In this document: positions 1-9,752 of the stretch, in pieces
Layout: each line of letters starts with the position of its first letter
Numbering within the stretch: the first letter of the stretch is position 1
DNA from: Aulostomus chinensis
Taxonomy: Eukaryota; Chordata; Actinopteri; Syngnathiformes; Aulostomidae
Length of the DNA stretch: 64,000 nt
Assembly (NCBI GenBank): GCA_037954235.1
Contig: JBBMOA010000010.1
Location: 20,994,029 to 21,058,028 of the forward strand
Reading direction: 5' to 3'
Translations under genes and position numbers: made by a program
Notes under the pieces: generated by a model
Told to the model about the DNA's origin: nothing
The model's database searches: none
The model's input: the letters and a program-made list of their open reading frames with translations, nothing else

Positions 1-1499
1 CTTTAAAAAATCCAGAATATATGAATATGAAATTGTATTTATTTATTTATTTTCATTTCACAGTTGTTACTTCTGGACACAAATGACTGCATTTGTGATG
101 TCACAAATGACACTCGTAGGCCAGTCTCTTAAAATCTGATTTTCACCGAGCAAGGAGAATATGTTCCCTTTCATTCATGAAAGTGAGAACACATAAAACA
201 CACTTCAGCTTATGTAGCCTGCTCAGTTGTCATAATAAGCAATAAGTGGGGGGATCTGAACTCAACCTCCATGTACTTTTCATACTTTTCACACACAACG
301 GAGAAGAAAAGTCTTAGTGGAGGTAATCACCATAATTTGAACCAAAGTCACCCTAAAATGTCAATGTTTTATCCTCGATTGAAGATAAATGCTCCCAAGA
401 TGTGTGTGAAGAATTCTGCCACAACATTAAAAAATATACACACTCACGCGGGTCACGACGACAACAGAACAGATCCATGTTGAAATACCAGTTTCAGTTT
501 GGCAGTTCCCATCACACATCAGAAAATCATCCAAAACACTTTTCTCACAAAATAAAATAATACAAAAAAACAAAACAAAAAACAATCGTATGAAGATTTC
601 GAAGTTCTGCAGTAAAGACATGGTGTAAAAAAAAAAATCATCAATACATAACGTAATGTGTGTAATATAATGGAGAGGAAGAAAATACTCCTAAAAGGAA
701 GAAAAAGGGGAGATTGTGTCTTTATTGCAATACATGGTTGTTATTTTTACAGAATTTCCCAACCGAGATGAAGCAAAGCACATAGTTTTAGTTTACTGTG
801 TCTTTAACAAAAACACACACACACACACACACATTAATCAACTTGTCAAACTAGAAATGAGGGAATGACTTTATAAAGCCAGCTGTTTACTAAAAATATT
901 CATATTTCGAGCTAGAGTATTGATAATGCATTTTGATATTGAGTTACAAAAGGACGTATTGCAATTTATTTTTGTGTCAGTATTTTAACACATGAATATT
1001 CAGTTGTTTGTTGCTATTTTCATTATCAGGTTAGTTAACAGTTTGTGGTATAAATGCCATTTATATCCCAGTCAGAAACACTAACAGGTGCTGTAAAACT
1101 GAGTCTGTATCATTTTATTGGAACATTGTAAAATAACAATGAATTGTCTGTGTATGTAGTGCAGTGTTAAACCTGTGAAGCAGCGCTCCACTGCAAATGA
1201 TGTAAAGTTGTAACAGCACAGCATCTCACACATTTTTACACTAAAAACATTCACATACAGGTTTTGTACATCCATAAACCCCGGAGCTCAACACAAAGTG
1301 AGTTGAAACAGATGTAGAAGGCAGCAAGTGACACATGCGCACACGCGTAGCTACACAGCATTGAGAGAAAGAGGCAGTCCCGCTAGAACATATCCCATGA
1401 TGCTTTGAGATGCACATAAGAGAATGCTGTGTACAACTCACTCTGCGGAGATGCCATTTGAAACATATTGCAGATGGGTAACTTCACAATGCTTCACCT
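1..1499. other. intergenic sequence without a recognised gene
   Basis: No exon-like reading frame with family similarity is visible on either strand. The stretch is AT-rich, with a short CA microsatellite near 812-833 and several oligo-A runs. The open frames present are under 80 codons and look like chance frames. It could be a long 3' UTR or intron of a gene outside the window, but nothing here shows that. Confidence 0.6.
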
Positions 1500-2042
1500 C
1501 ACTGCACACAAGCACCAGCTGTGCAAGCAGGGCGTGTGTGTGTGTATGTGAGTGTGTGCGTGTGTGTGGGCAGTCATGTATGTTAGCTGGGAGAGATGAT
1601 GCAAGTCTGGAAAGGACCGTGTATGTATGTAGATATGTGGAGGAGGTGAGATGAAGAGGTGTGTGTTTGTGTGTGAGTCTGTATCTGTGTGTCTAAACTA
1701 GGTATTCCTAATGTTGTGGGGACATAGAGCAAATCTGTTTTCTCATGACAGGGATTCACCTTGATTTTGAGGACCAAAAATGCAAGCCCTCAACATAAAT
1801 CATGAGATTTTAAGGTGAAGACTTGTCTTTCTGTTAAGGTTACTAGAAAGGCAGAGTTAAGGTTAAAATAAAAGCAAGTCGAAGGAAGTCAATACAGTGT
1901 CCTCTGAAGTGATGAAAACACACTTATATGAGTGTGTGTATGATGTGGGTGCATTTGTGTCGTCATGTATGTGAGCTGAAAAGATGATGCAAGTCTAAGA
2001 GTCTGAGAAGAGCCTTCTGTAGATTTGCAGGAGGTGAAATAA

Positions 2043-2044
<2 letters not shown>

Positions 2045-2110
<66 letters not shown>
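2045..2110. repeat. GT/CA dinucleotide microsatellite (about 33 copies)
   Basis: An uninterrupted GT tract inside the second unit of the decayed tandem repeat. It is the longest dinucleotide tract of this class in the first 10 kb and is likely length-polymorphic. Confidence 0.95.
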
Positions 2111-2113
<3 letters not shown>

Positions 2114-2624
2114 GAATTCCTGATGTTGTCGGGAAACATTATTCTCAGGTAAGGCAGGTTAAGATTAAAGAAAGGGTAAAATGAAATATGTCCTCTGAAG
2201 TGGTGATAACACAATTATATCTGCATGACACGTGTGCTTTTAATGTGTGTGAGCTGAAAGAGATGATGCAAGTCTGGGACCATGTGTGAAGATATTTGCA
2301 GGAGGTGAAAAATTGTGCGTGTGAGCATGGGAGTGTGTAGATGCTTGTGTGTGTGGGAGTGTATTTGTACCAGATATTCATCCAAGGACATAAATGTAAT
2401 GTAAAATCCTCTGAAGTGAATGAAAATCAGTTGCATTTTCATGTGTGTTGTGTTTGTATGACTGCAATCGTGCTGTCATATTAGCTGAAAAAGATGACGC
2501 AAGTCTGCAAAAGGCCGTGTTTGCAGGAGGAGGCGAAATAAAGTTGTGGGAATGTGTATGTATTTCTTATTTCTAATGTTGTGGAGACATACATTATAGG
2601 TAGGCAGGTTTTTGTTGGAAAGAT

Positions 2625-2628
<4 letters not shown>

Positions 2629-2668
<40 letters not shown>
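2629..2668. repeat. GT/CA dinucleotide microsatellite (about 20 copies)
   Basis: A pure GT tract in the fourth unit of the decayed tandem repeat, at the position matching the tract at 2045-2110. Confidence 0.95.
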
Positions 2669-2672
<4 letters not shown>

Positions 2673-2699
2673 ACGCGCGCGGGGGCATACCACAGGCTG

Positions 2700-4230
2700 A
2701 TTAATGAGCTCACACTGTCATACACACACTCTGCGCAGGAGGATTCAAGTCAAGCCGATGCCGAGCGTGACTGCGCTCATTTGTTATTATACAGTAATTC
2801 TCTGGAATTTATCCATCCTGTGCAGTACAATGTGACAGTAACACATCCTTACTAGAAGGCACAGCCACGCTGGAATTATCCCATCCAGTCCTTATCAAGC
2901 CGAACAGAGGAACAGTACTGAAATGGCAAATTAGCCTCTGCTTCATTTATCCTGCAGTGAGCACTCCACTCCACGGTGAATGTGTTTCCATAGGAACATG
3001 ATGTTTCTCTGGGCTTCACAAGCTGTGCAATTCATTCTAAGTCTCCGCCTGTTTTTGCTTACATTCTCTGTTCTTCTTGGTTCTCATCTACACCGATCAA
3101 GAAAAGATTTGAGAAATGACATCAGTAGGACCATTTAACTGCCACTTCCAGGTTTTTGCCTTGGCGTATCTCTCAAAACCCGCTCTAGTCTTATCAGCCT
3201 GACATCCATGTTCCTCAAGATGTCTTTTTATTAGAGCCTGCAGCTCCAATTTCCTACGGCCACCACGCCATTTCTTTTCTTTGTATCTGCATATCAGTGA
3301 TGCCTATCAACTGAAATATTACAGCAATTACTTCCAGTGCAGCGGCAACACGAGCATGTGTGTTATTAAGACTGCAGCTGAAAAATCCGTACAAGTCAGC
3401 AGCAACAGTTCTCTGCTTTTGTGAGTTTAAAGCTTGGTTGCACATCTTAGCGTTCCTTTCATGCAGCAAGTAGCAATAAAAAAAGTTTTGTTCAGCGGCT
3501 TTGCCAGCAAGAGATAGAAGTGGGAGCTGGGTGGATGTGTGTGACAGAGTAGCACACTAAAGAGGAGAGAGGCGGGGAGAGAGAGAGGAGAAGCTCTTGT
3601 AAAAGTGTCGGTGGTGATTTGCTGTAGCGTCCTTGCAACCTTCCTTGTACCTGACTGGATATTTTATGAGTGTTGCAGAATCAGAAAGGGAGGGAGGGTT
3701 GTAATATAGCTGACAGAAGTCTTTTTATGGTGGATGGGCAGAGGTAGCTGTGGGAGGGGGGCTGTAATAAAGCTGAGTGCATCTCTCCTGGAATGACGCT
3801 GCGACGGTGGGGAGAGGGCAGGATGGTGAAGGGCTACAAACATCAGTGTGTGAGTGAGCACAAGGGCGGCATGAACAATAGGTCCCCGTGTGTGTGTTTG
3901 TGTGTGTGTGTGTGTGTGAGAGGGGGAGATAGTTTGCTGCGAGCCATCGCTGACGTCAGAGGGCTGAACGATCAATGAGCATGTTGGGTATGAGAGGTAT
4001 TAGCCCTCCATACATGGAACGGGTGAGCAGGCGGGGGCGTAGAGGGGGTCTGCACAGTGAAGCAGAGAAGAGTGCAGCCCTCAGCACTAACAGCCCAAAC
4101 ACACCCGATTATTCAAATTTTTTTGTGCTGTGCAGTGAAGTGTACAACAGCAAGCCCTTGAATTGATATCAAGTGTGTGAAACGCTCGGCCATGCAGAAT
4201 GAATACATACTGATGAAATATTATGTTCTT
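2700..4230. other. intergenic sequence; no gene recognised; palindromic CRE at 3951
   Basis: No coding exon is supported. The segment from about 3540 to 4080 is richer in G and C than its surroundings and holds a perfect cAMP-response-element palindrome (TGACGTCA, 3951-3958) next to a GT tract. This could be an unannotated promoter or enhancer, but no exon or splice pattern supports a gene. Confidence 0.4.
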
Positions 4231-4234
4231 TGAT

Positions 4235-4678
4235 GGAATTACGCTCTCAAATCTCGCTGGAAGGAAAGACGGGGGCCCTGGAGTGGCCACACAGAGAAAA
4301 AAAAACATGGATTTTGAAACCACAACATATAGTTTTTCTCTCAAATTTGTTAATTTGAGGCCGCAAGACAGAACTTGTGATAAACCTGTTCAAAATTATA
4401 AAATAAATTAATTGATGGAACCGGTTACTTCTCAGCTATAGAGAGAAAAGATGTTATTAGACCACGCAGATACACCATACAGATCTAACTTGCTCCCCTT
4501 AATTTAATTAATTCATGGTCACAAGATATAACTTGTGCGAAAATGTAAACTAACTCAATTGGGGGAACGCGTTATATCTCACCGAGGCCTGGAGAGGCCA
4601 GAGAGGGAAAAAGAACATTTATGTTGAAATGGAGACAGGGTAAAATTAATTTGAAGACAGACTCTATAAAGTGTGGCA
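4235..4678 (+). repeat. decayed tandem repeat with about 150-180 bp period
   Basis: Three imperfect copies can be aligned by eye. Each begins with a 'ttgatggaacccgttatatctc'-like segment (near 4233, 4412 and 4556), followed by an A-rich 'gagagaaaaag' segment and then an 'aatttaattcatgg.cacaagatataacttgtg' segment. The third copy runs into the 68-bp repeat that borders the LINE, and the series seems to resume after the LINE at 5853 ('aaatgtaacttgtt'). The LINE therefore probably landed inside this array. Confidence 0.5.
4611..4678 (+). repeat. 68-bp direct repeat, left copy (putative target-site duplication)
   Basis: This 68-bp stretch is repeated without a single difference at 5785-5852. The two copies border the LINE fragment exactly, so they are best read as a long target-site duplication made when the LINE inserted. 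Bases outside the match differ on both sides. Confidence 0.85.
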
Positions 4679-5784
4679 GCTTGTGACATACATCAACTAG
4701 TGATGCAACCTGGACACATCATCAGTGATGTTTCCTGGGCTCATTGAGTGTTTCGGGTCTCACAACATCATACACTCTCACCCAGGCGACCCAGCCGGGG
4801 ATGATCAATCCCCCAACTTGTGTCCAGGTAGCGCTACCCTACCCACGGATCTCCTCTCCTGATCCACAGCCAACGTGAGGCAACCTCTGCTGCCTCCGTG
4901 GCCTCCCTGATGGCCCTGATGCCCAGCATGTTGTAAACCCTGCAGAGGGACTGGCCTGCAAACCTTCTGCATCCCACCTCAATGGGCACACATCTCGCTC
5001 GCCACCCATTGCGCCGACACTCCTCCACCAGCTCCTGGTACTTAGCCCTCTTTTGCTCGTTGGCCTCCTCGATGCGGTCTTCCCAAGGGACCGTGAGTTC
5101 CAGGAGCACGACCTGCTTGGAGGTTGCTGAGGTCAGCACCACGTCTGGCCTTAGCGATGTTGTGGCCACGATCTCTGGGAACTTTAATTGCTTCCCCAGA
5201 TCAACTCTCAGCTCCCAGTCTTGTGCCATTGCCAGCAGGCCAGAGGAACAGGTCTTGGCCGGTCCTGTTGGTTCTTCCCCAGCTCTGATAAAGGCGATGG
5301 TCTTCTTCACTGGGCAGAGGCGCTTGCAGTGTGCAATTCCACTGCAGATGGAGTTCGCTATTGCCGTCAAGACCTGGTCATGGCGCCAGCGATAGCGCCC
5401 CTCACTCAGGCCTCTCGGGCAGCAGCTCAAGATGTGCTCCAGGGTCCCTCTCTTCTGGCACAGAGCGCAAGTTGGAGAGTCCACCTTCCCCCAACAGAAC
5501 AGGTTAGATGGGCTTGGCAGTACGTCATAGACGGCCTGGATCAGAAACTTTATACGCTGGGGCTCAGCTTTCCACAGCTCAGTCCACGTGACTTTACGCT
5601 CTGCTGCCTGCTCCCAACGCATCCAGGCTCCCTGCTGCCGCATCCCAACCATCCTGCTGGCTCGCTCTTCTTCCACTGCTGCTCGCACCTCTTCCTGGAG
5701 CAGTGCTCTCCTGTCCTTCCCCCTTGCCTTGTCAAAGCGAGATGTTGTACTGCTGCTGCCCAGGCCTGTTCTTCCCCGAGCCAC
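4679..5784 (-). mobile_element. 5'-truncated LINE with a restriction-like endonuclease (R2/NeSL/Hero-type group)
   Basis: About 1.1 kb lies between two perfect 68-bp repeats. On the minus strand it carries the C-terminal part of a LINE polyprotein (5784 to 4834) and about 155 bp of 3' UTR without a poly-A tail. The protein end has the CX2CX7HX4C knuckle and an RPD...ELTVPWE catalytic core, typical of LINEs that use a restriction-enzyme-like endonuclease rather than an APE-type one. No reverse transcriptase remains, so the copy is dead on arrival. The perfect flanking repeats and undamaged frame suggest a recent insertion. The exact clade cannot be settled by eye. Confidence 0.8.
4834..5784 (-). 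pseudogene. C-terminal fragment of LINE polyprotein: zinc knuckle plus REL endonuclease (316 codons)
   Basis: A single open frame of 316 codons plus stop lies within the element. An apparent longer frame starts in the right flanking repeat, but those first 23 codons are target DNA, not element protein. From N to C it shows an Arg/Glu-rich segment, a conserved Trp-rich stretch (WMRWEQ...VTWTELW), the knuckle CALCQKRGTLEHILSC, then RPDVV about 15 residues before ELTVPWEDR, which fits the PD-(D/E)XK endonuclease core, followed by a basic tail. The reverse transcriptase that should precede it is missing through 5' truncation. The intact frame probably reflects youth rather than host use. Confidence 0.8.
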
Positions 5785-5852
5785 AAGAACATTTATGTTG
5801 AAATGGAGACAGGGTAAAATTAATTTGAAGACAGACTCTATAAAGTGTGGCA
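5785..5852 (+). repeat. 68-bp direct repeat, right copy (putative target-site duplication)
   Basis: Identical in all 68 positions to 4611-4678. It lies on the 5' side of the minus-strand LINE fragment. The sequence continues into an AT-rich tract after 5853. Confidence 0.85.
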
Positions 5853-6719
5853 AAATGTAACTTGTTAAAAAAATATGTGTATATATATATATAAAATTAC
5901 TTAGTAAAAGAAGACAGACTATGTCTTGGCCATGAACTAATGAAATGTTAGAAACAATTTTAAGGGTGATATTTTAGTCTCTAATTGCTCAACAAGTTAG
6001 GAACACGTGAAGTTGAATCATCCTATGAGTGACCTCAACTAAACCAACAATGTCAAGACTTACCACCACCATATTACAGGGTAATCAGATGCACATGTCC
6101 AACCATCTATCCATTTTCTAAGCAGCTTACTGTGCGCAGGGTCACCTACCCTCTTTAGGTCTGGTACAACATATAAGTTCAAGGGATAATTTGTTACAGC
6201 CTGAACAAGCTGGCTCCAGTCTGGCTTGTCTCGTAATAGCATTTTGACCCTGAAGAGGCGATAGTGAGTCGTGCTGGGAGTAACAAACTTGCCTTAAAGA
6301 CTTCTGGCAGAAATATCAGAATATCGGGACAGTGTAAATATTTCATTTGCAACACTTCATGACAGGTAAATGGTGACAGCGAGTTGCCCATAACTTTCAC
6401 TAGCCACCTAAGTTTAAAAACAAATAATAATAATTTTAACAGCCTTAAAACATCACACTTGAGGTTTCTGGACATTTGCCTAAAGATTTCCGTCCAAGAG
6501 TAGATCTGTCAAAGCCGAAGAGAAGGAGAGATCTCCGGTTACTTCTTTGAGATGTCCTTTTCTGTTAAATATACAGATGCGATTTGATCACGGTTCATAA
6601 ATTGCTACCCATTTGAAAAGGCGAACTAAACACTTTTTATGACTTTGCAGTTGTTCAAAACAGAGAAAACTACAATTTCTACCTCATGGTTGTACTGCGC
6701 CGCCAAGCAAAGGCCTCGC
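5853..6719. other. AT-rich intergenic sequence
   Basis: Nothing coding is recognised. It includes a short AT dinucleotide tract near 5879-5893 and, near 6098-6150, a short stretch resembling the 'atccattttct' end of the common teleost SINE-like repeat in minus orientation. Confidence 0.5.
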
Positions 6720-6990
6720 AGATCCCGATTATATCACGCTGAAGCTGACATTTGACCTTTTGGAAATATAATGTCATCACCTCATCATTTTATCCTGGAA
6801 GACATTTGTGTAAAACATGTCTACATCAGTGTGTGAATGCTTGTAACTTGTTTCCTGAGGTCAGAGCGGCCTTTTGACCTTTTACTTTTTACTGAACTAT
6901 AATCAACCCTTGTGGATATTTGTTACAAATATGGCAAAATTCCTTCAAGATGTTCCTGATACATCATGTTGATGAGAGTGGAGCTAGGTT
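6720..6990 (+). repeat. diverged teleost dispersed repeat, copy 1
   Basis: It contains the order 'tgaccttt', 'gttacaaatatggcaaaattccttcaag', then 'gttcctgatacatcatgttgatgag'. This matches the layout of a dispersed element I know from many teleost genomes (a TGACCTTTGACC segment, then 'caaatttgaagaaattccctcaag', then 'gagatatc'). A second, better conserved copy is at 12990-13165. Confidence 0.5.
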
Positions 6991-7223
6991 TTCAGATGTG
7001 GTTGGTTTACTTTGAATAAACTCTAACACACCCAAATTCAGTTTACAAATCCAAAGTTGACAACCTTTAATGTCTTCGGTCTTGTGACTCAGTCCTTCAA
7101 ATTTTATATATTAAGTCTGGAATTGCAAATCAGAATTGTCCTGAATGGGATTTATAATCTGTATTATGTTAATATGTCATGAATATACATTTCCTCATTA
7201 ATTATTGTTGAAAATACGTTCAG

Positions 7224-7602
7224 TGGCGGCAGCACGGTGGTGCAGTGGTTAGCACCTTCACCTCACAGCAAGAAGGTTCTGGGTTTGAGCCCCAGCTGGA
7301 GCACAGGATCTTTCTGTGTGGAGTCTGCATGTTCTCCCTGTTCCTGTGTGGGTTCTCTCTGGTACTCCAGCTTCCTCCCTCAGTCCAAAGACATCAAGAG
7401 GGGACGAGGCTGATTGATACTCTAAATTGACCGTAGGTGTGACTGTGAATAAGAATGGTTGTCTGTCTCTATGTGTTGGCCCTGTGATGGACTGGTGACC
7501 TGTCCAGGGTGAACCCCGCCTCTCGCCAAAGGCTACTGGGATAGGCTCCTGCCCCCCCGCGACCCTTAATCAGGATAAGTGGTAGAAAATGGATGGATGG
7601 AA
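7224..7602 (+). repeat. SINE-like teleost dispersed repeat
   Basis: About 380 bp matching a very common teleost repeat that I recognise from memory. It opens with 'ggcggcagcacggtggtgca', carries a Pol III B-box-like GGTTCTGGGTTTGAGCC near 7274, then 'gcatgttctccctg', 'tgtctgtctctatgtgt', 'gtccagggtgaaccccgcc', 'gggataggctcctgcc', and ends in a TGGA-rich tail (atggatggatgga). The short open frame at its start is not a gene. Confidence 0.8.
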
Positions 7603-8078
7603 GTTCAGTGGGGAACAAACATTGTCTAGACTTACACTTTTATGATTTTTGAAACATAAATGCAGTTGTTAGAAGAGCAAAGCTAATGTTGACGTTAGCA
7701 TCAACGTAGCGTAAGTGCTGTATTTAATGGCATATTTTATGCTGTTGAACAAAACATTCAAATACATTTAGCTTTCGTTAAACATAGACCTTCTTTCAGG
7801 CATTCAACCAAAAACACATTGAGAAAATAAAACTGACTTTGAGACGAGGGAACCGGACATCGAAAGGTGCTAACATTCCTGCTTCCCACTCATTTTTGCA
7901 GCAGGCTGTCAGAGTGCTGGTGTCTGGTGTCCCCGTCTGACATGAACTATGTAGCCATTAGAGATGTGATGCTGAGGTGGCACTTTTCTAACAGCCAGAG
8001 ACAGACCTTCCTCTCACAAAGTTTTTGTGCCAGGTAGCTGTTACACTGCAGAACATTTGGGGTTGGAGTTTTTTTTGT

Positions 8079-8109
<31 letters not shown>

Positions 8110-9752
8110 TTGAGTCATATTTGAAGTAATATCTTCATAAGATTGTAATGTTGTTGAGACTGAAATTGAGCCTGACTTTGATTATACAAAAAGTAACACT
8201 TGCTTTGTAAATAATTTCGTAAGTACCCAGAAATGCACTTCATAAACTACATACCTGTTGTTGGAAGCTTCTGCAAATTTGAGATTAACAGTAAAATTCA
8301 CAAACCCAACATCTAATTGGTGTATATTTGGGTTTGCATTCATTCACTGTAAAGGGCCGCTTTACAGTGAATGAGATTTTAGGATTTGGATCCCTTTTAA
8401 CGTTAATCAGGAGCAGAGCATGCTAGTGTTAACAAAGACTACGGTAATAAGACAAAATGATGTTACGTGATCATGTGAACAGCGGTACACCTGTTAATCT
8501 GTATTGTTTAAACATTTTGTGTTACCTTGATCTTCTCTTACAGACCAGCGTCCTCCTCATCCTCGTCACAGGCCCGGATAAAGAGCAACCCAACTCCTTG
8601 TTTGTCCTGACTTAAACCCCTCTGAAGGTGGACGGGGTGCATTAAAAATACATGTCCCGAAGGGGTTGCCGTGGCAAGCAGCAGACCCACCACCATAAAT
8701 CAACACCAGAGGACTTTGATTTCTTCATTATCGCTTCCTACAGCAACAACAGTGGAACAAGCATGTTGACAGGCCCGCTGACCCGTGGACGTGCACCATA
8801 GGATTCTATTTCTGGAGCCTCATTGCTTTTACAGATTAACTGCCCTCAAATATGGCCCCAATCCGTTCATTGCGGCAGTAGTTTGACTGCTGCTGGAGGT
8901 TGTGCATATTCAAGCTTCAAAACACCCCACTGTGCATCAGTCCAGTCATCTGAAACGTTACAGCCTTTGGCCTGTTTTTAACAGCAGAGTCAGTGCGCTT
9001 TATTCTGACTCCAGCAAAAGAAAAAAAAAAAAAAAAACCTGCACATCCTGACAGCTTGAAAGCATTTTTTTTTTTATTATTATTCTCTTTGCCTATTTCT
9101 ACCCAGAACTGTGTTGATCCTTGTCAGCAACGACTGATGTGCAAAGCTTTCACACTAATACATGACACTGTGCTCCAAGTAAGATTTCCTATTTTATTGC
9201 AAGAGACATTTTCCATGAGTACCTGAGGGCTAATCATACTGAAATCCCATTGCACTGTGTTTTCATTAGCCTGTCTGGGGCTAATCAAGGTCCTCCATCA
9301 CCAGAATTGACATTTCCATATTGTATGAGAGAGAGCGAGCGTAGATGACGTTAGCATATTCATGAACACTGACACAGTCAATCATGTGAAATGGAAGACC
9401 TGGGCCAAACCCTGAGCCATCGAGATCAGTACAAATAGCTTGTGACACATGAGGCAAAGAGGATCTCGAGTCCTCAAGCACAACGTCCCAAACCCTACAG
9501 GAAGCAGTTATCACTGGCACATTCAGGATATTTCACTGTAGCGGTGAACTGTTGTTGGCCGCTTGACTAAGCCTTCACTAAGAGAAAAATTAAAGAATTA
9601 CAGAATTGGATTACAGATGGATTATCACTGAAACACTAAAGCCAGCAAAGCGTCTGCCTTTGCATAAACACATCTCTTCAGGGACTCACTTGTAGATTAC
9701 ATTTGGTTGTTGATGTGGTGGCCTCTTGTGTGGTTGGCATTAAAAGAGACGG
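7603..9752. other. intergenic sequence upstream of tmem91
   Basis: No coding exon is recognised. It holds a poly-T/poly-G tract (about 8070-8111) and poly-A/poly-T runs near 9010-9075. An AG preceded by a weak pyrimidine tract at about 8543 could begin a non-coding leader exon of tmem91, but there is no other support. Confidence 0.5.

Larger units (their letters stand above)
1500..2668 (+). repeat. decayed tandem repeat, four units, with embedded GT microsatellites
   Basis: Four diverged units follow each other. Each has a landmark close to GATGATGCAAGTCT (at 1595, 1983, 2262 and 2493, the last with one change), followed by a 'gcaggaggtgaaat'-like segment, a GT-rich tract and a 'ttcctaatgttgtggggaca'-like segment. 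Units 2 to 4 also share a leading 'tcctctgaagtg' segment (near 1900, 2191 and 2408). Landmark spacing shrinks from 388 to 279 to 231 bp. The GT-rich tract sits at the same place in each unit but has expanded to different lengths. No protein is implied: the histidine/threonine-rich frames across it are translations of GT repeats. Confidence 0.75.

Noticed and set aside
1963..2214. Histidine/threonine-repeat reading frame on the minus strand
   Set aside because: It is the translation of a GT microsatellite and has no protein features.
2631..2855. Cys/Val-repeat reading frame on the plus strand
   Set aside because: Its first part is the translation of a GT tract; the rest has no family similarity.
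4982..5817. Plus-strand reading frames of 137 and 209 codons
   Set aside because: They are antisense to the LINE endonuclease frame. Only the minus-strand reading shows the zinc knuckle and the RPD...E core.
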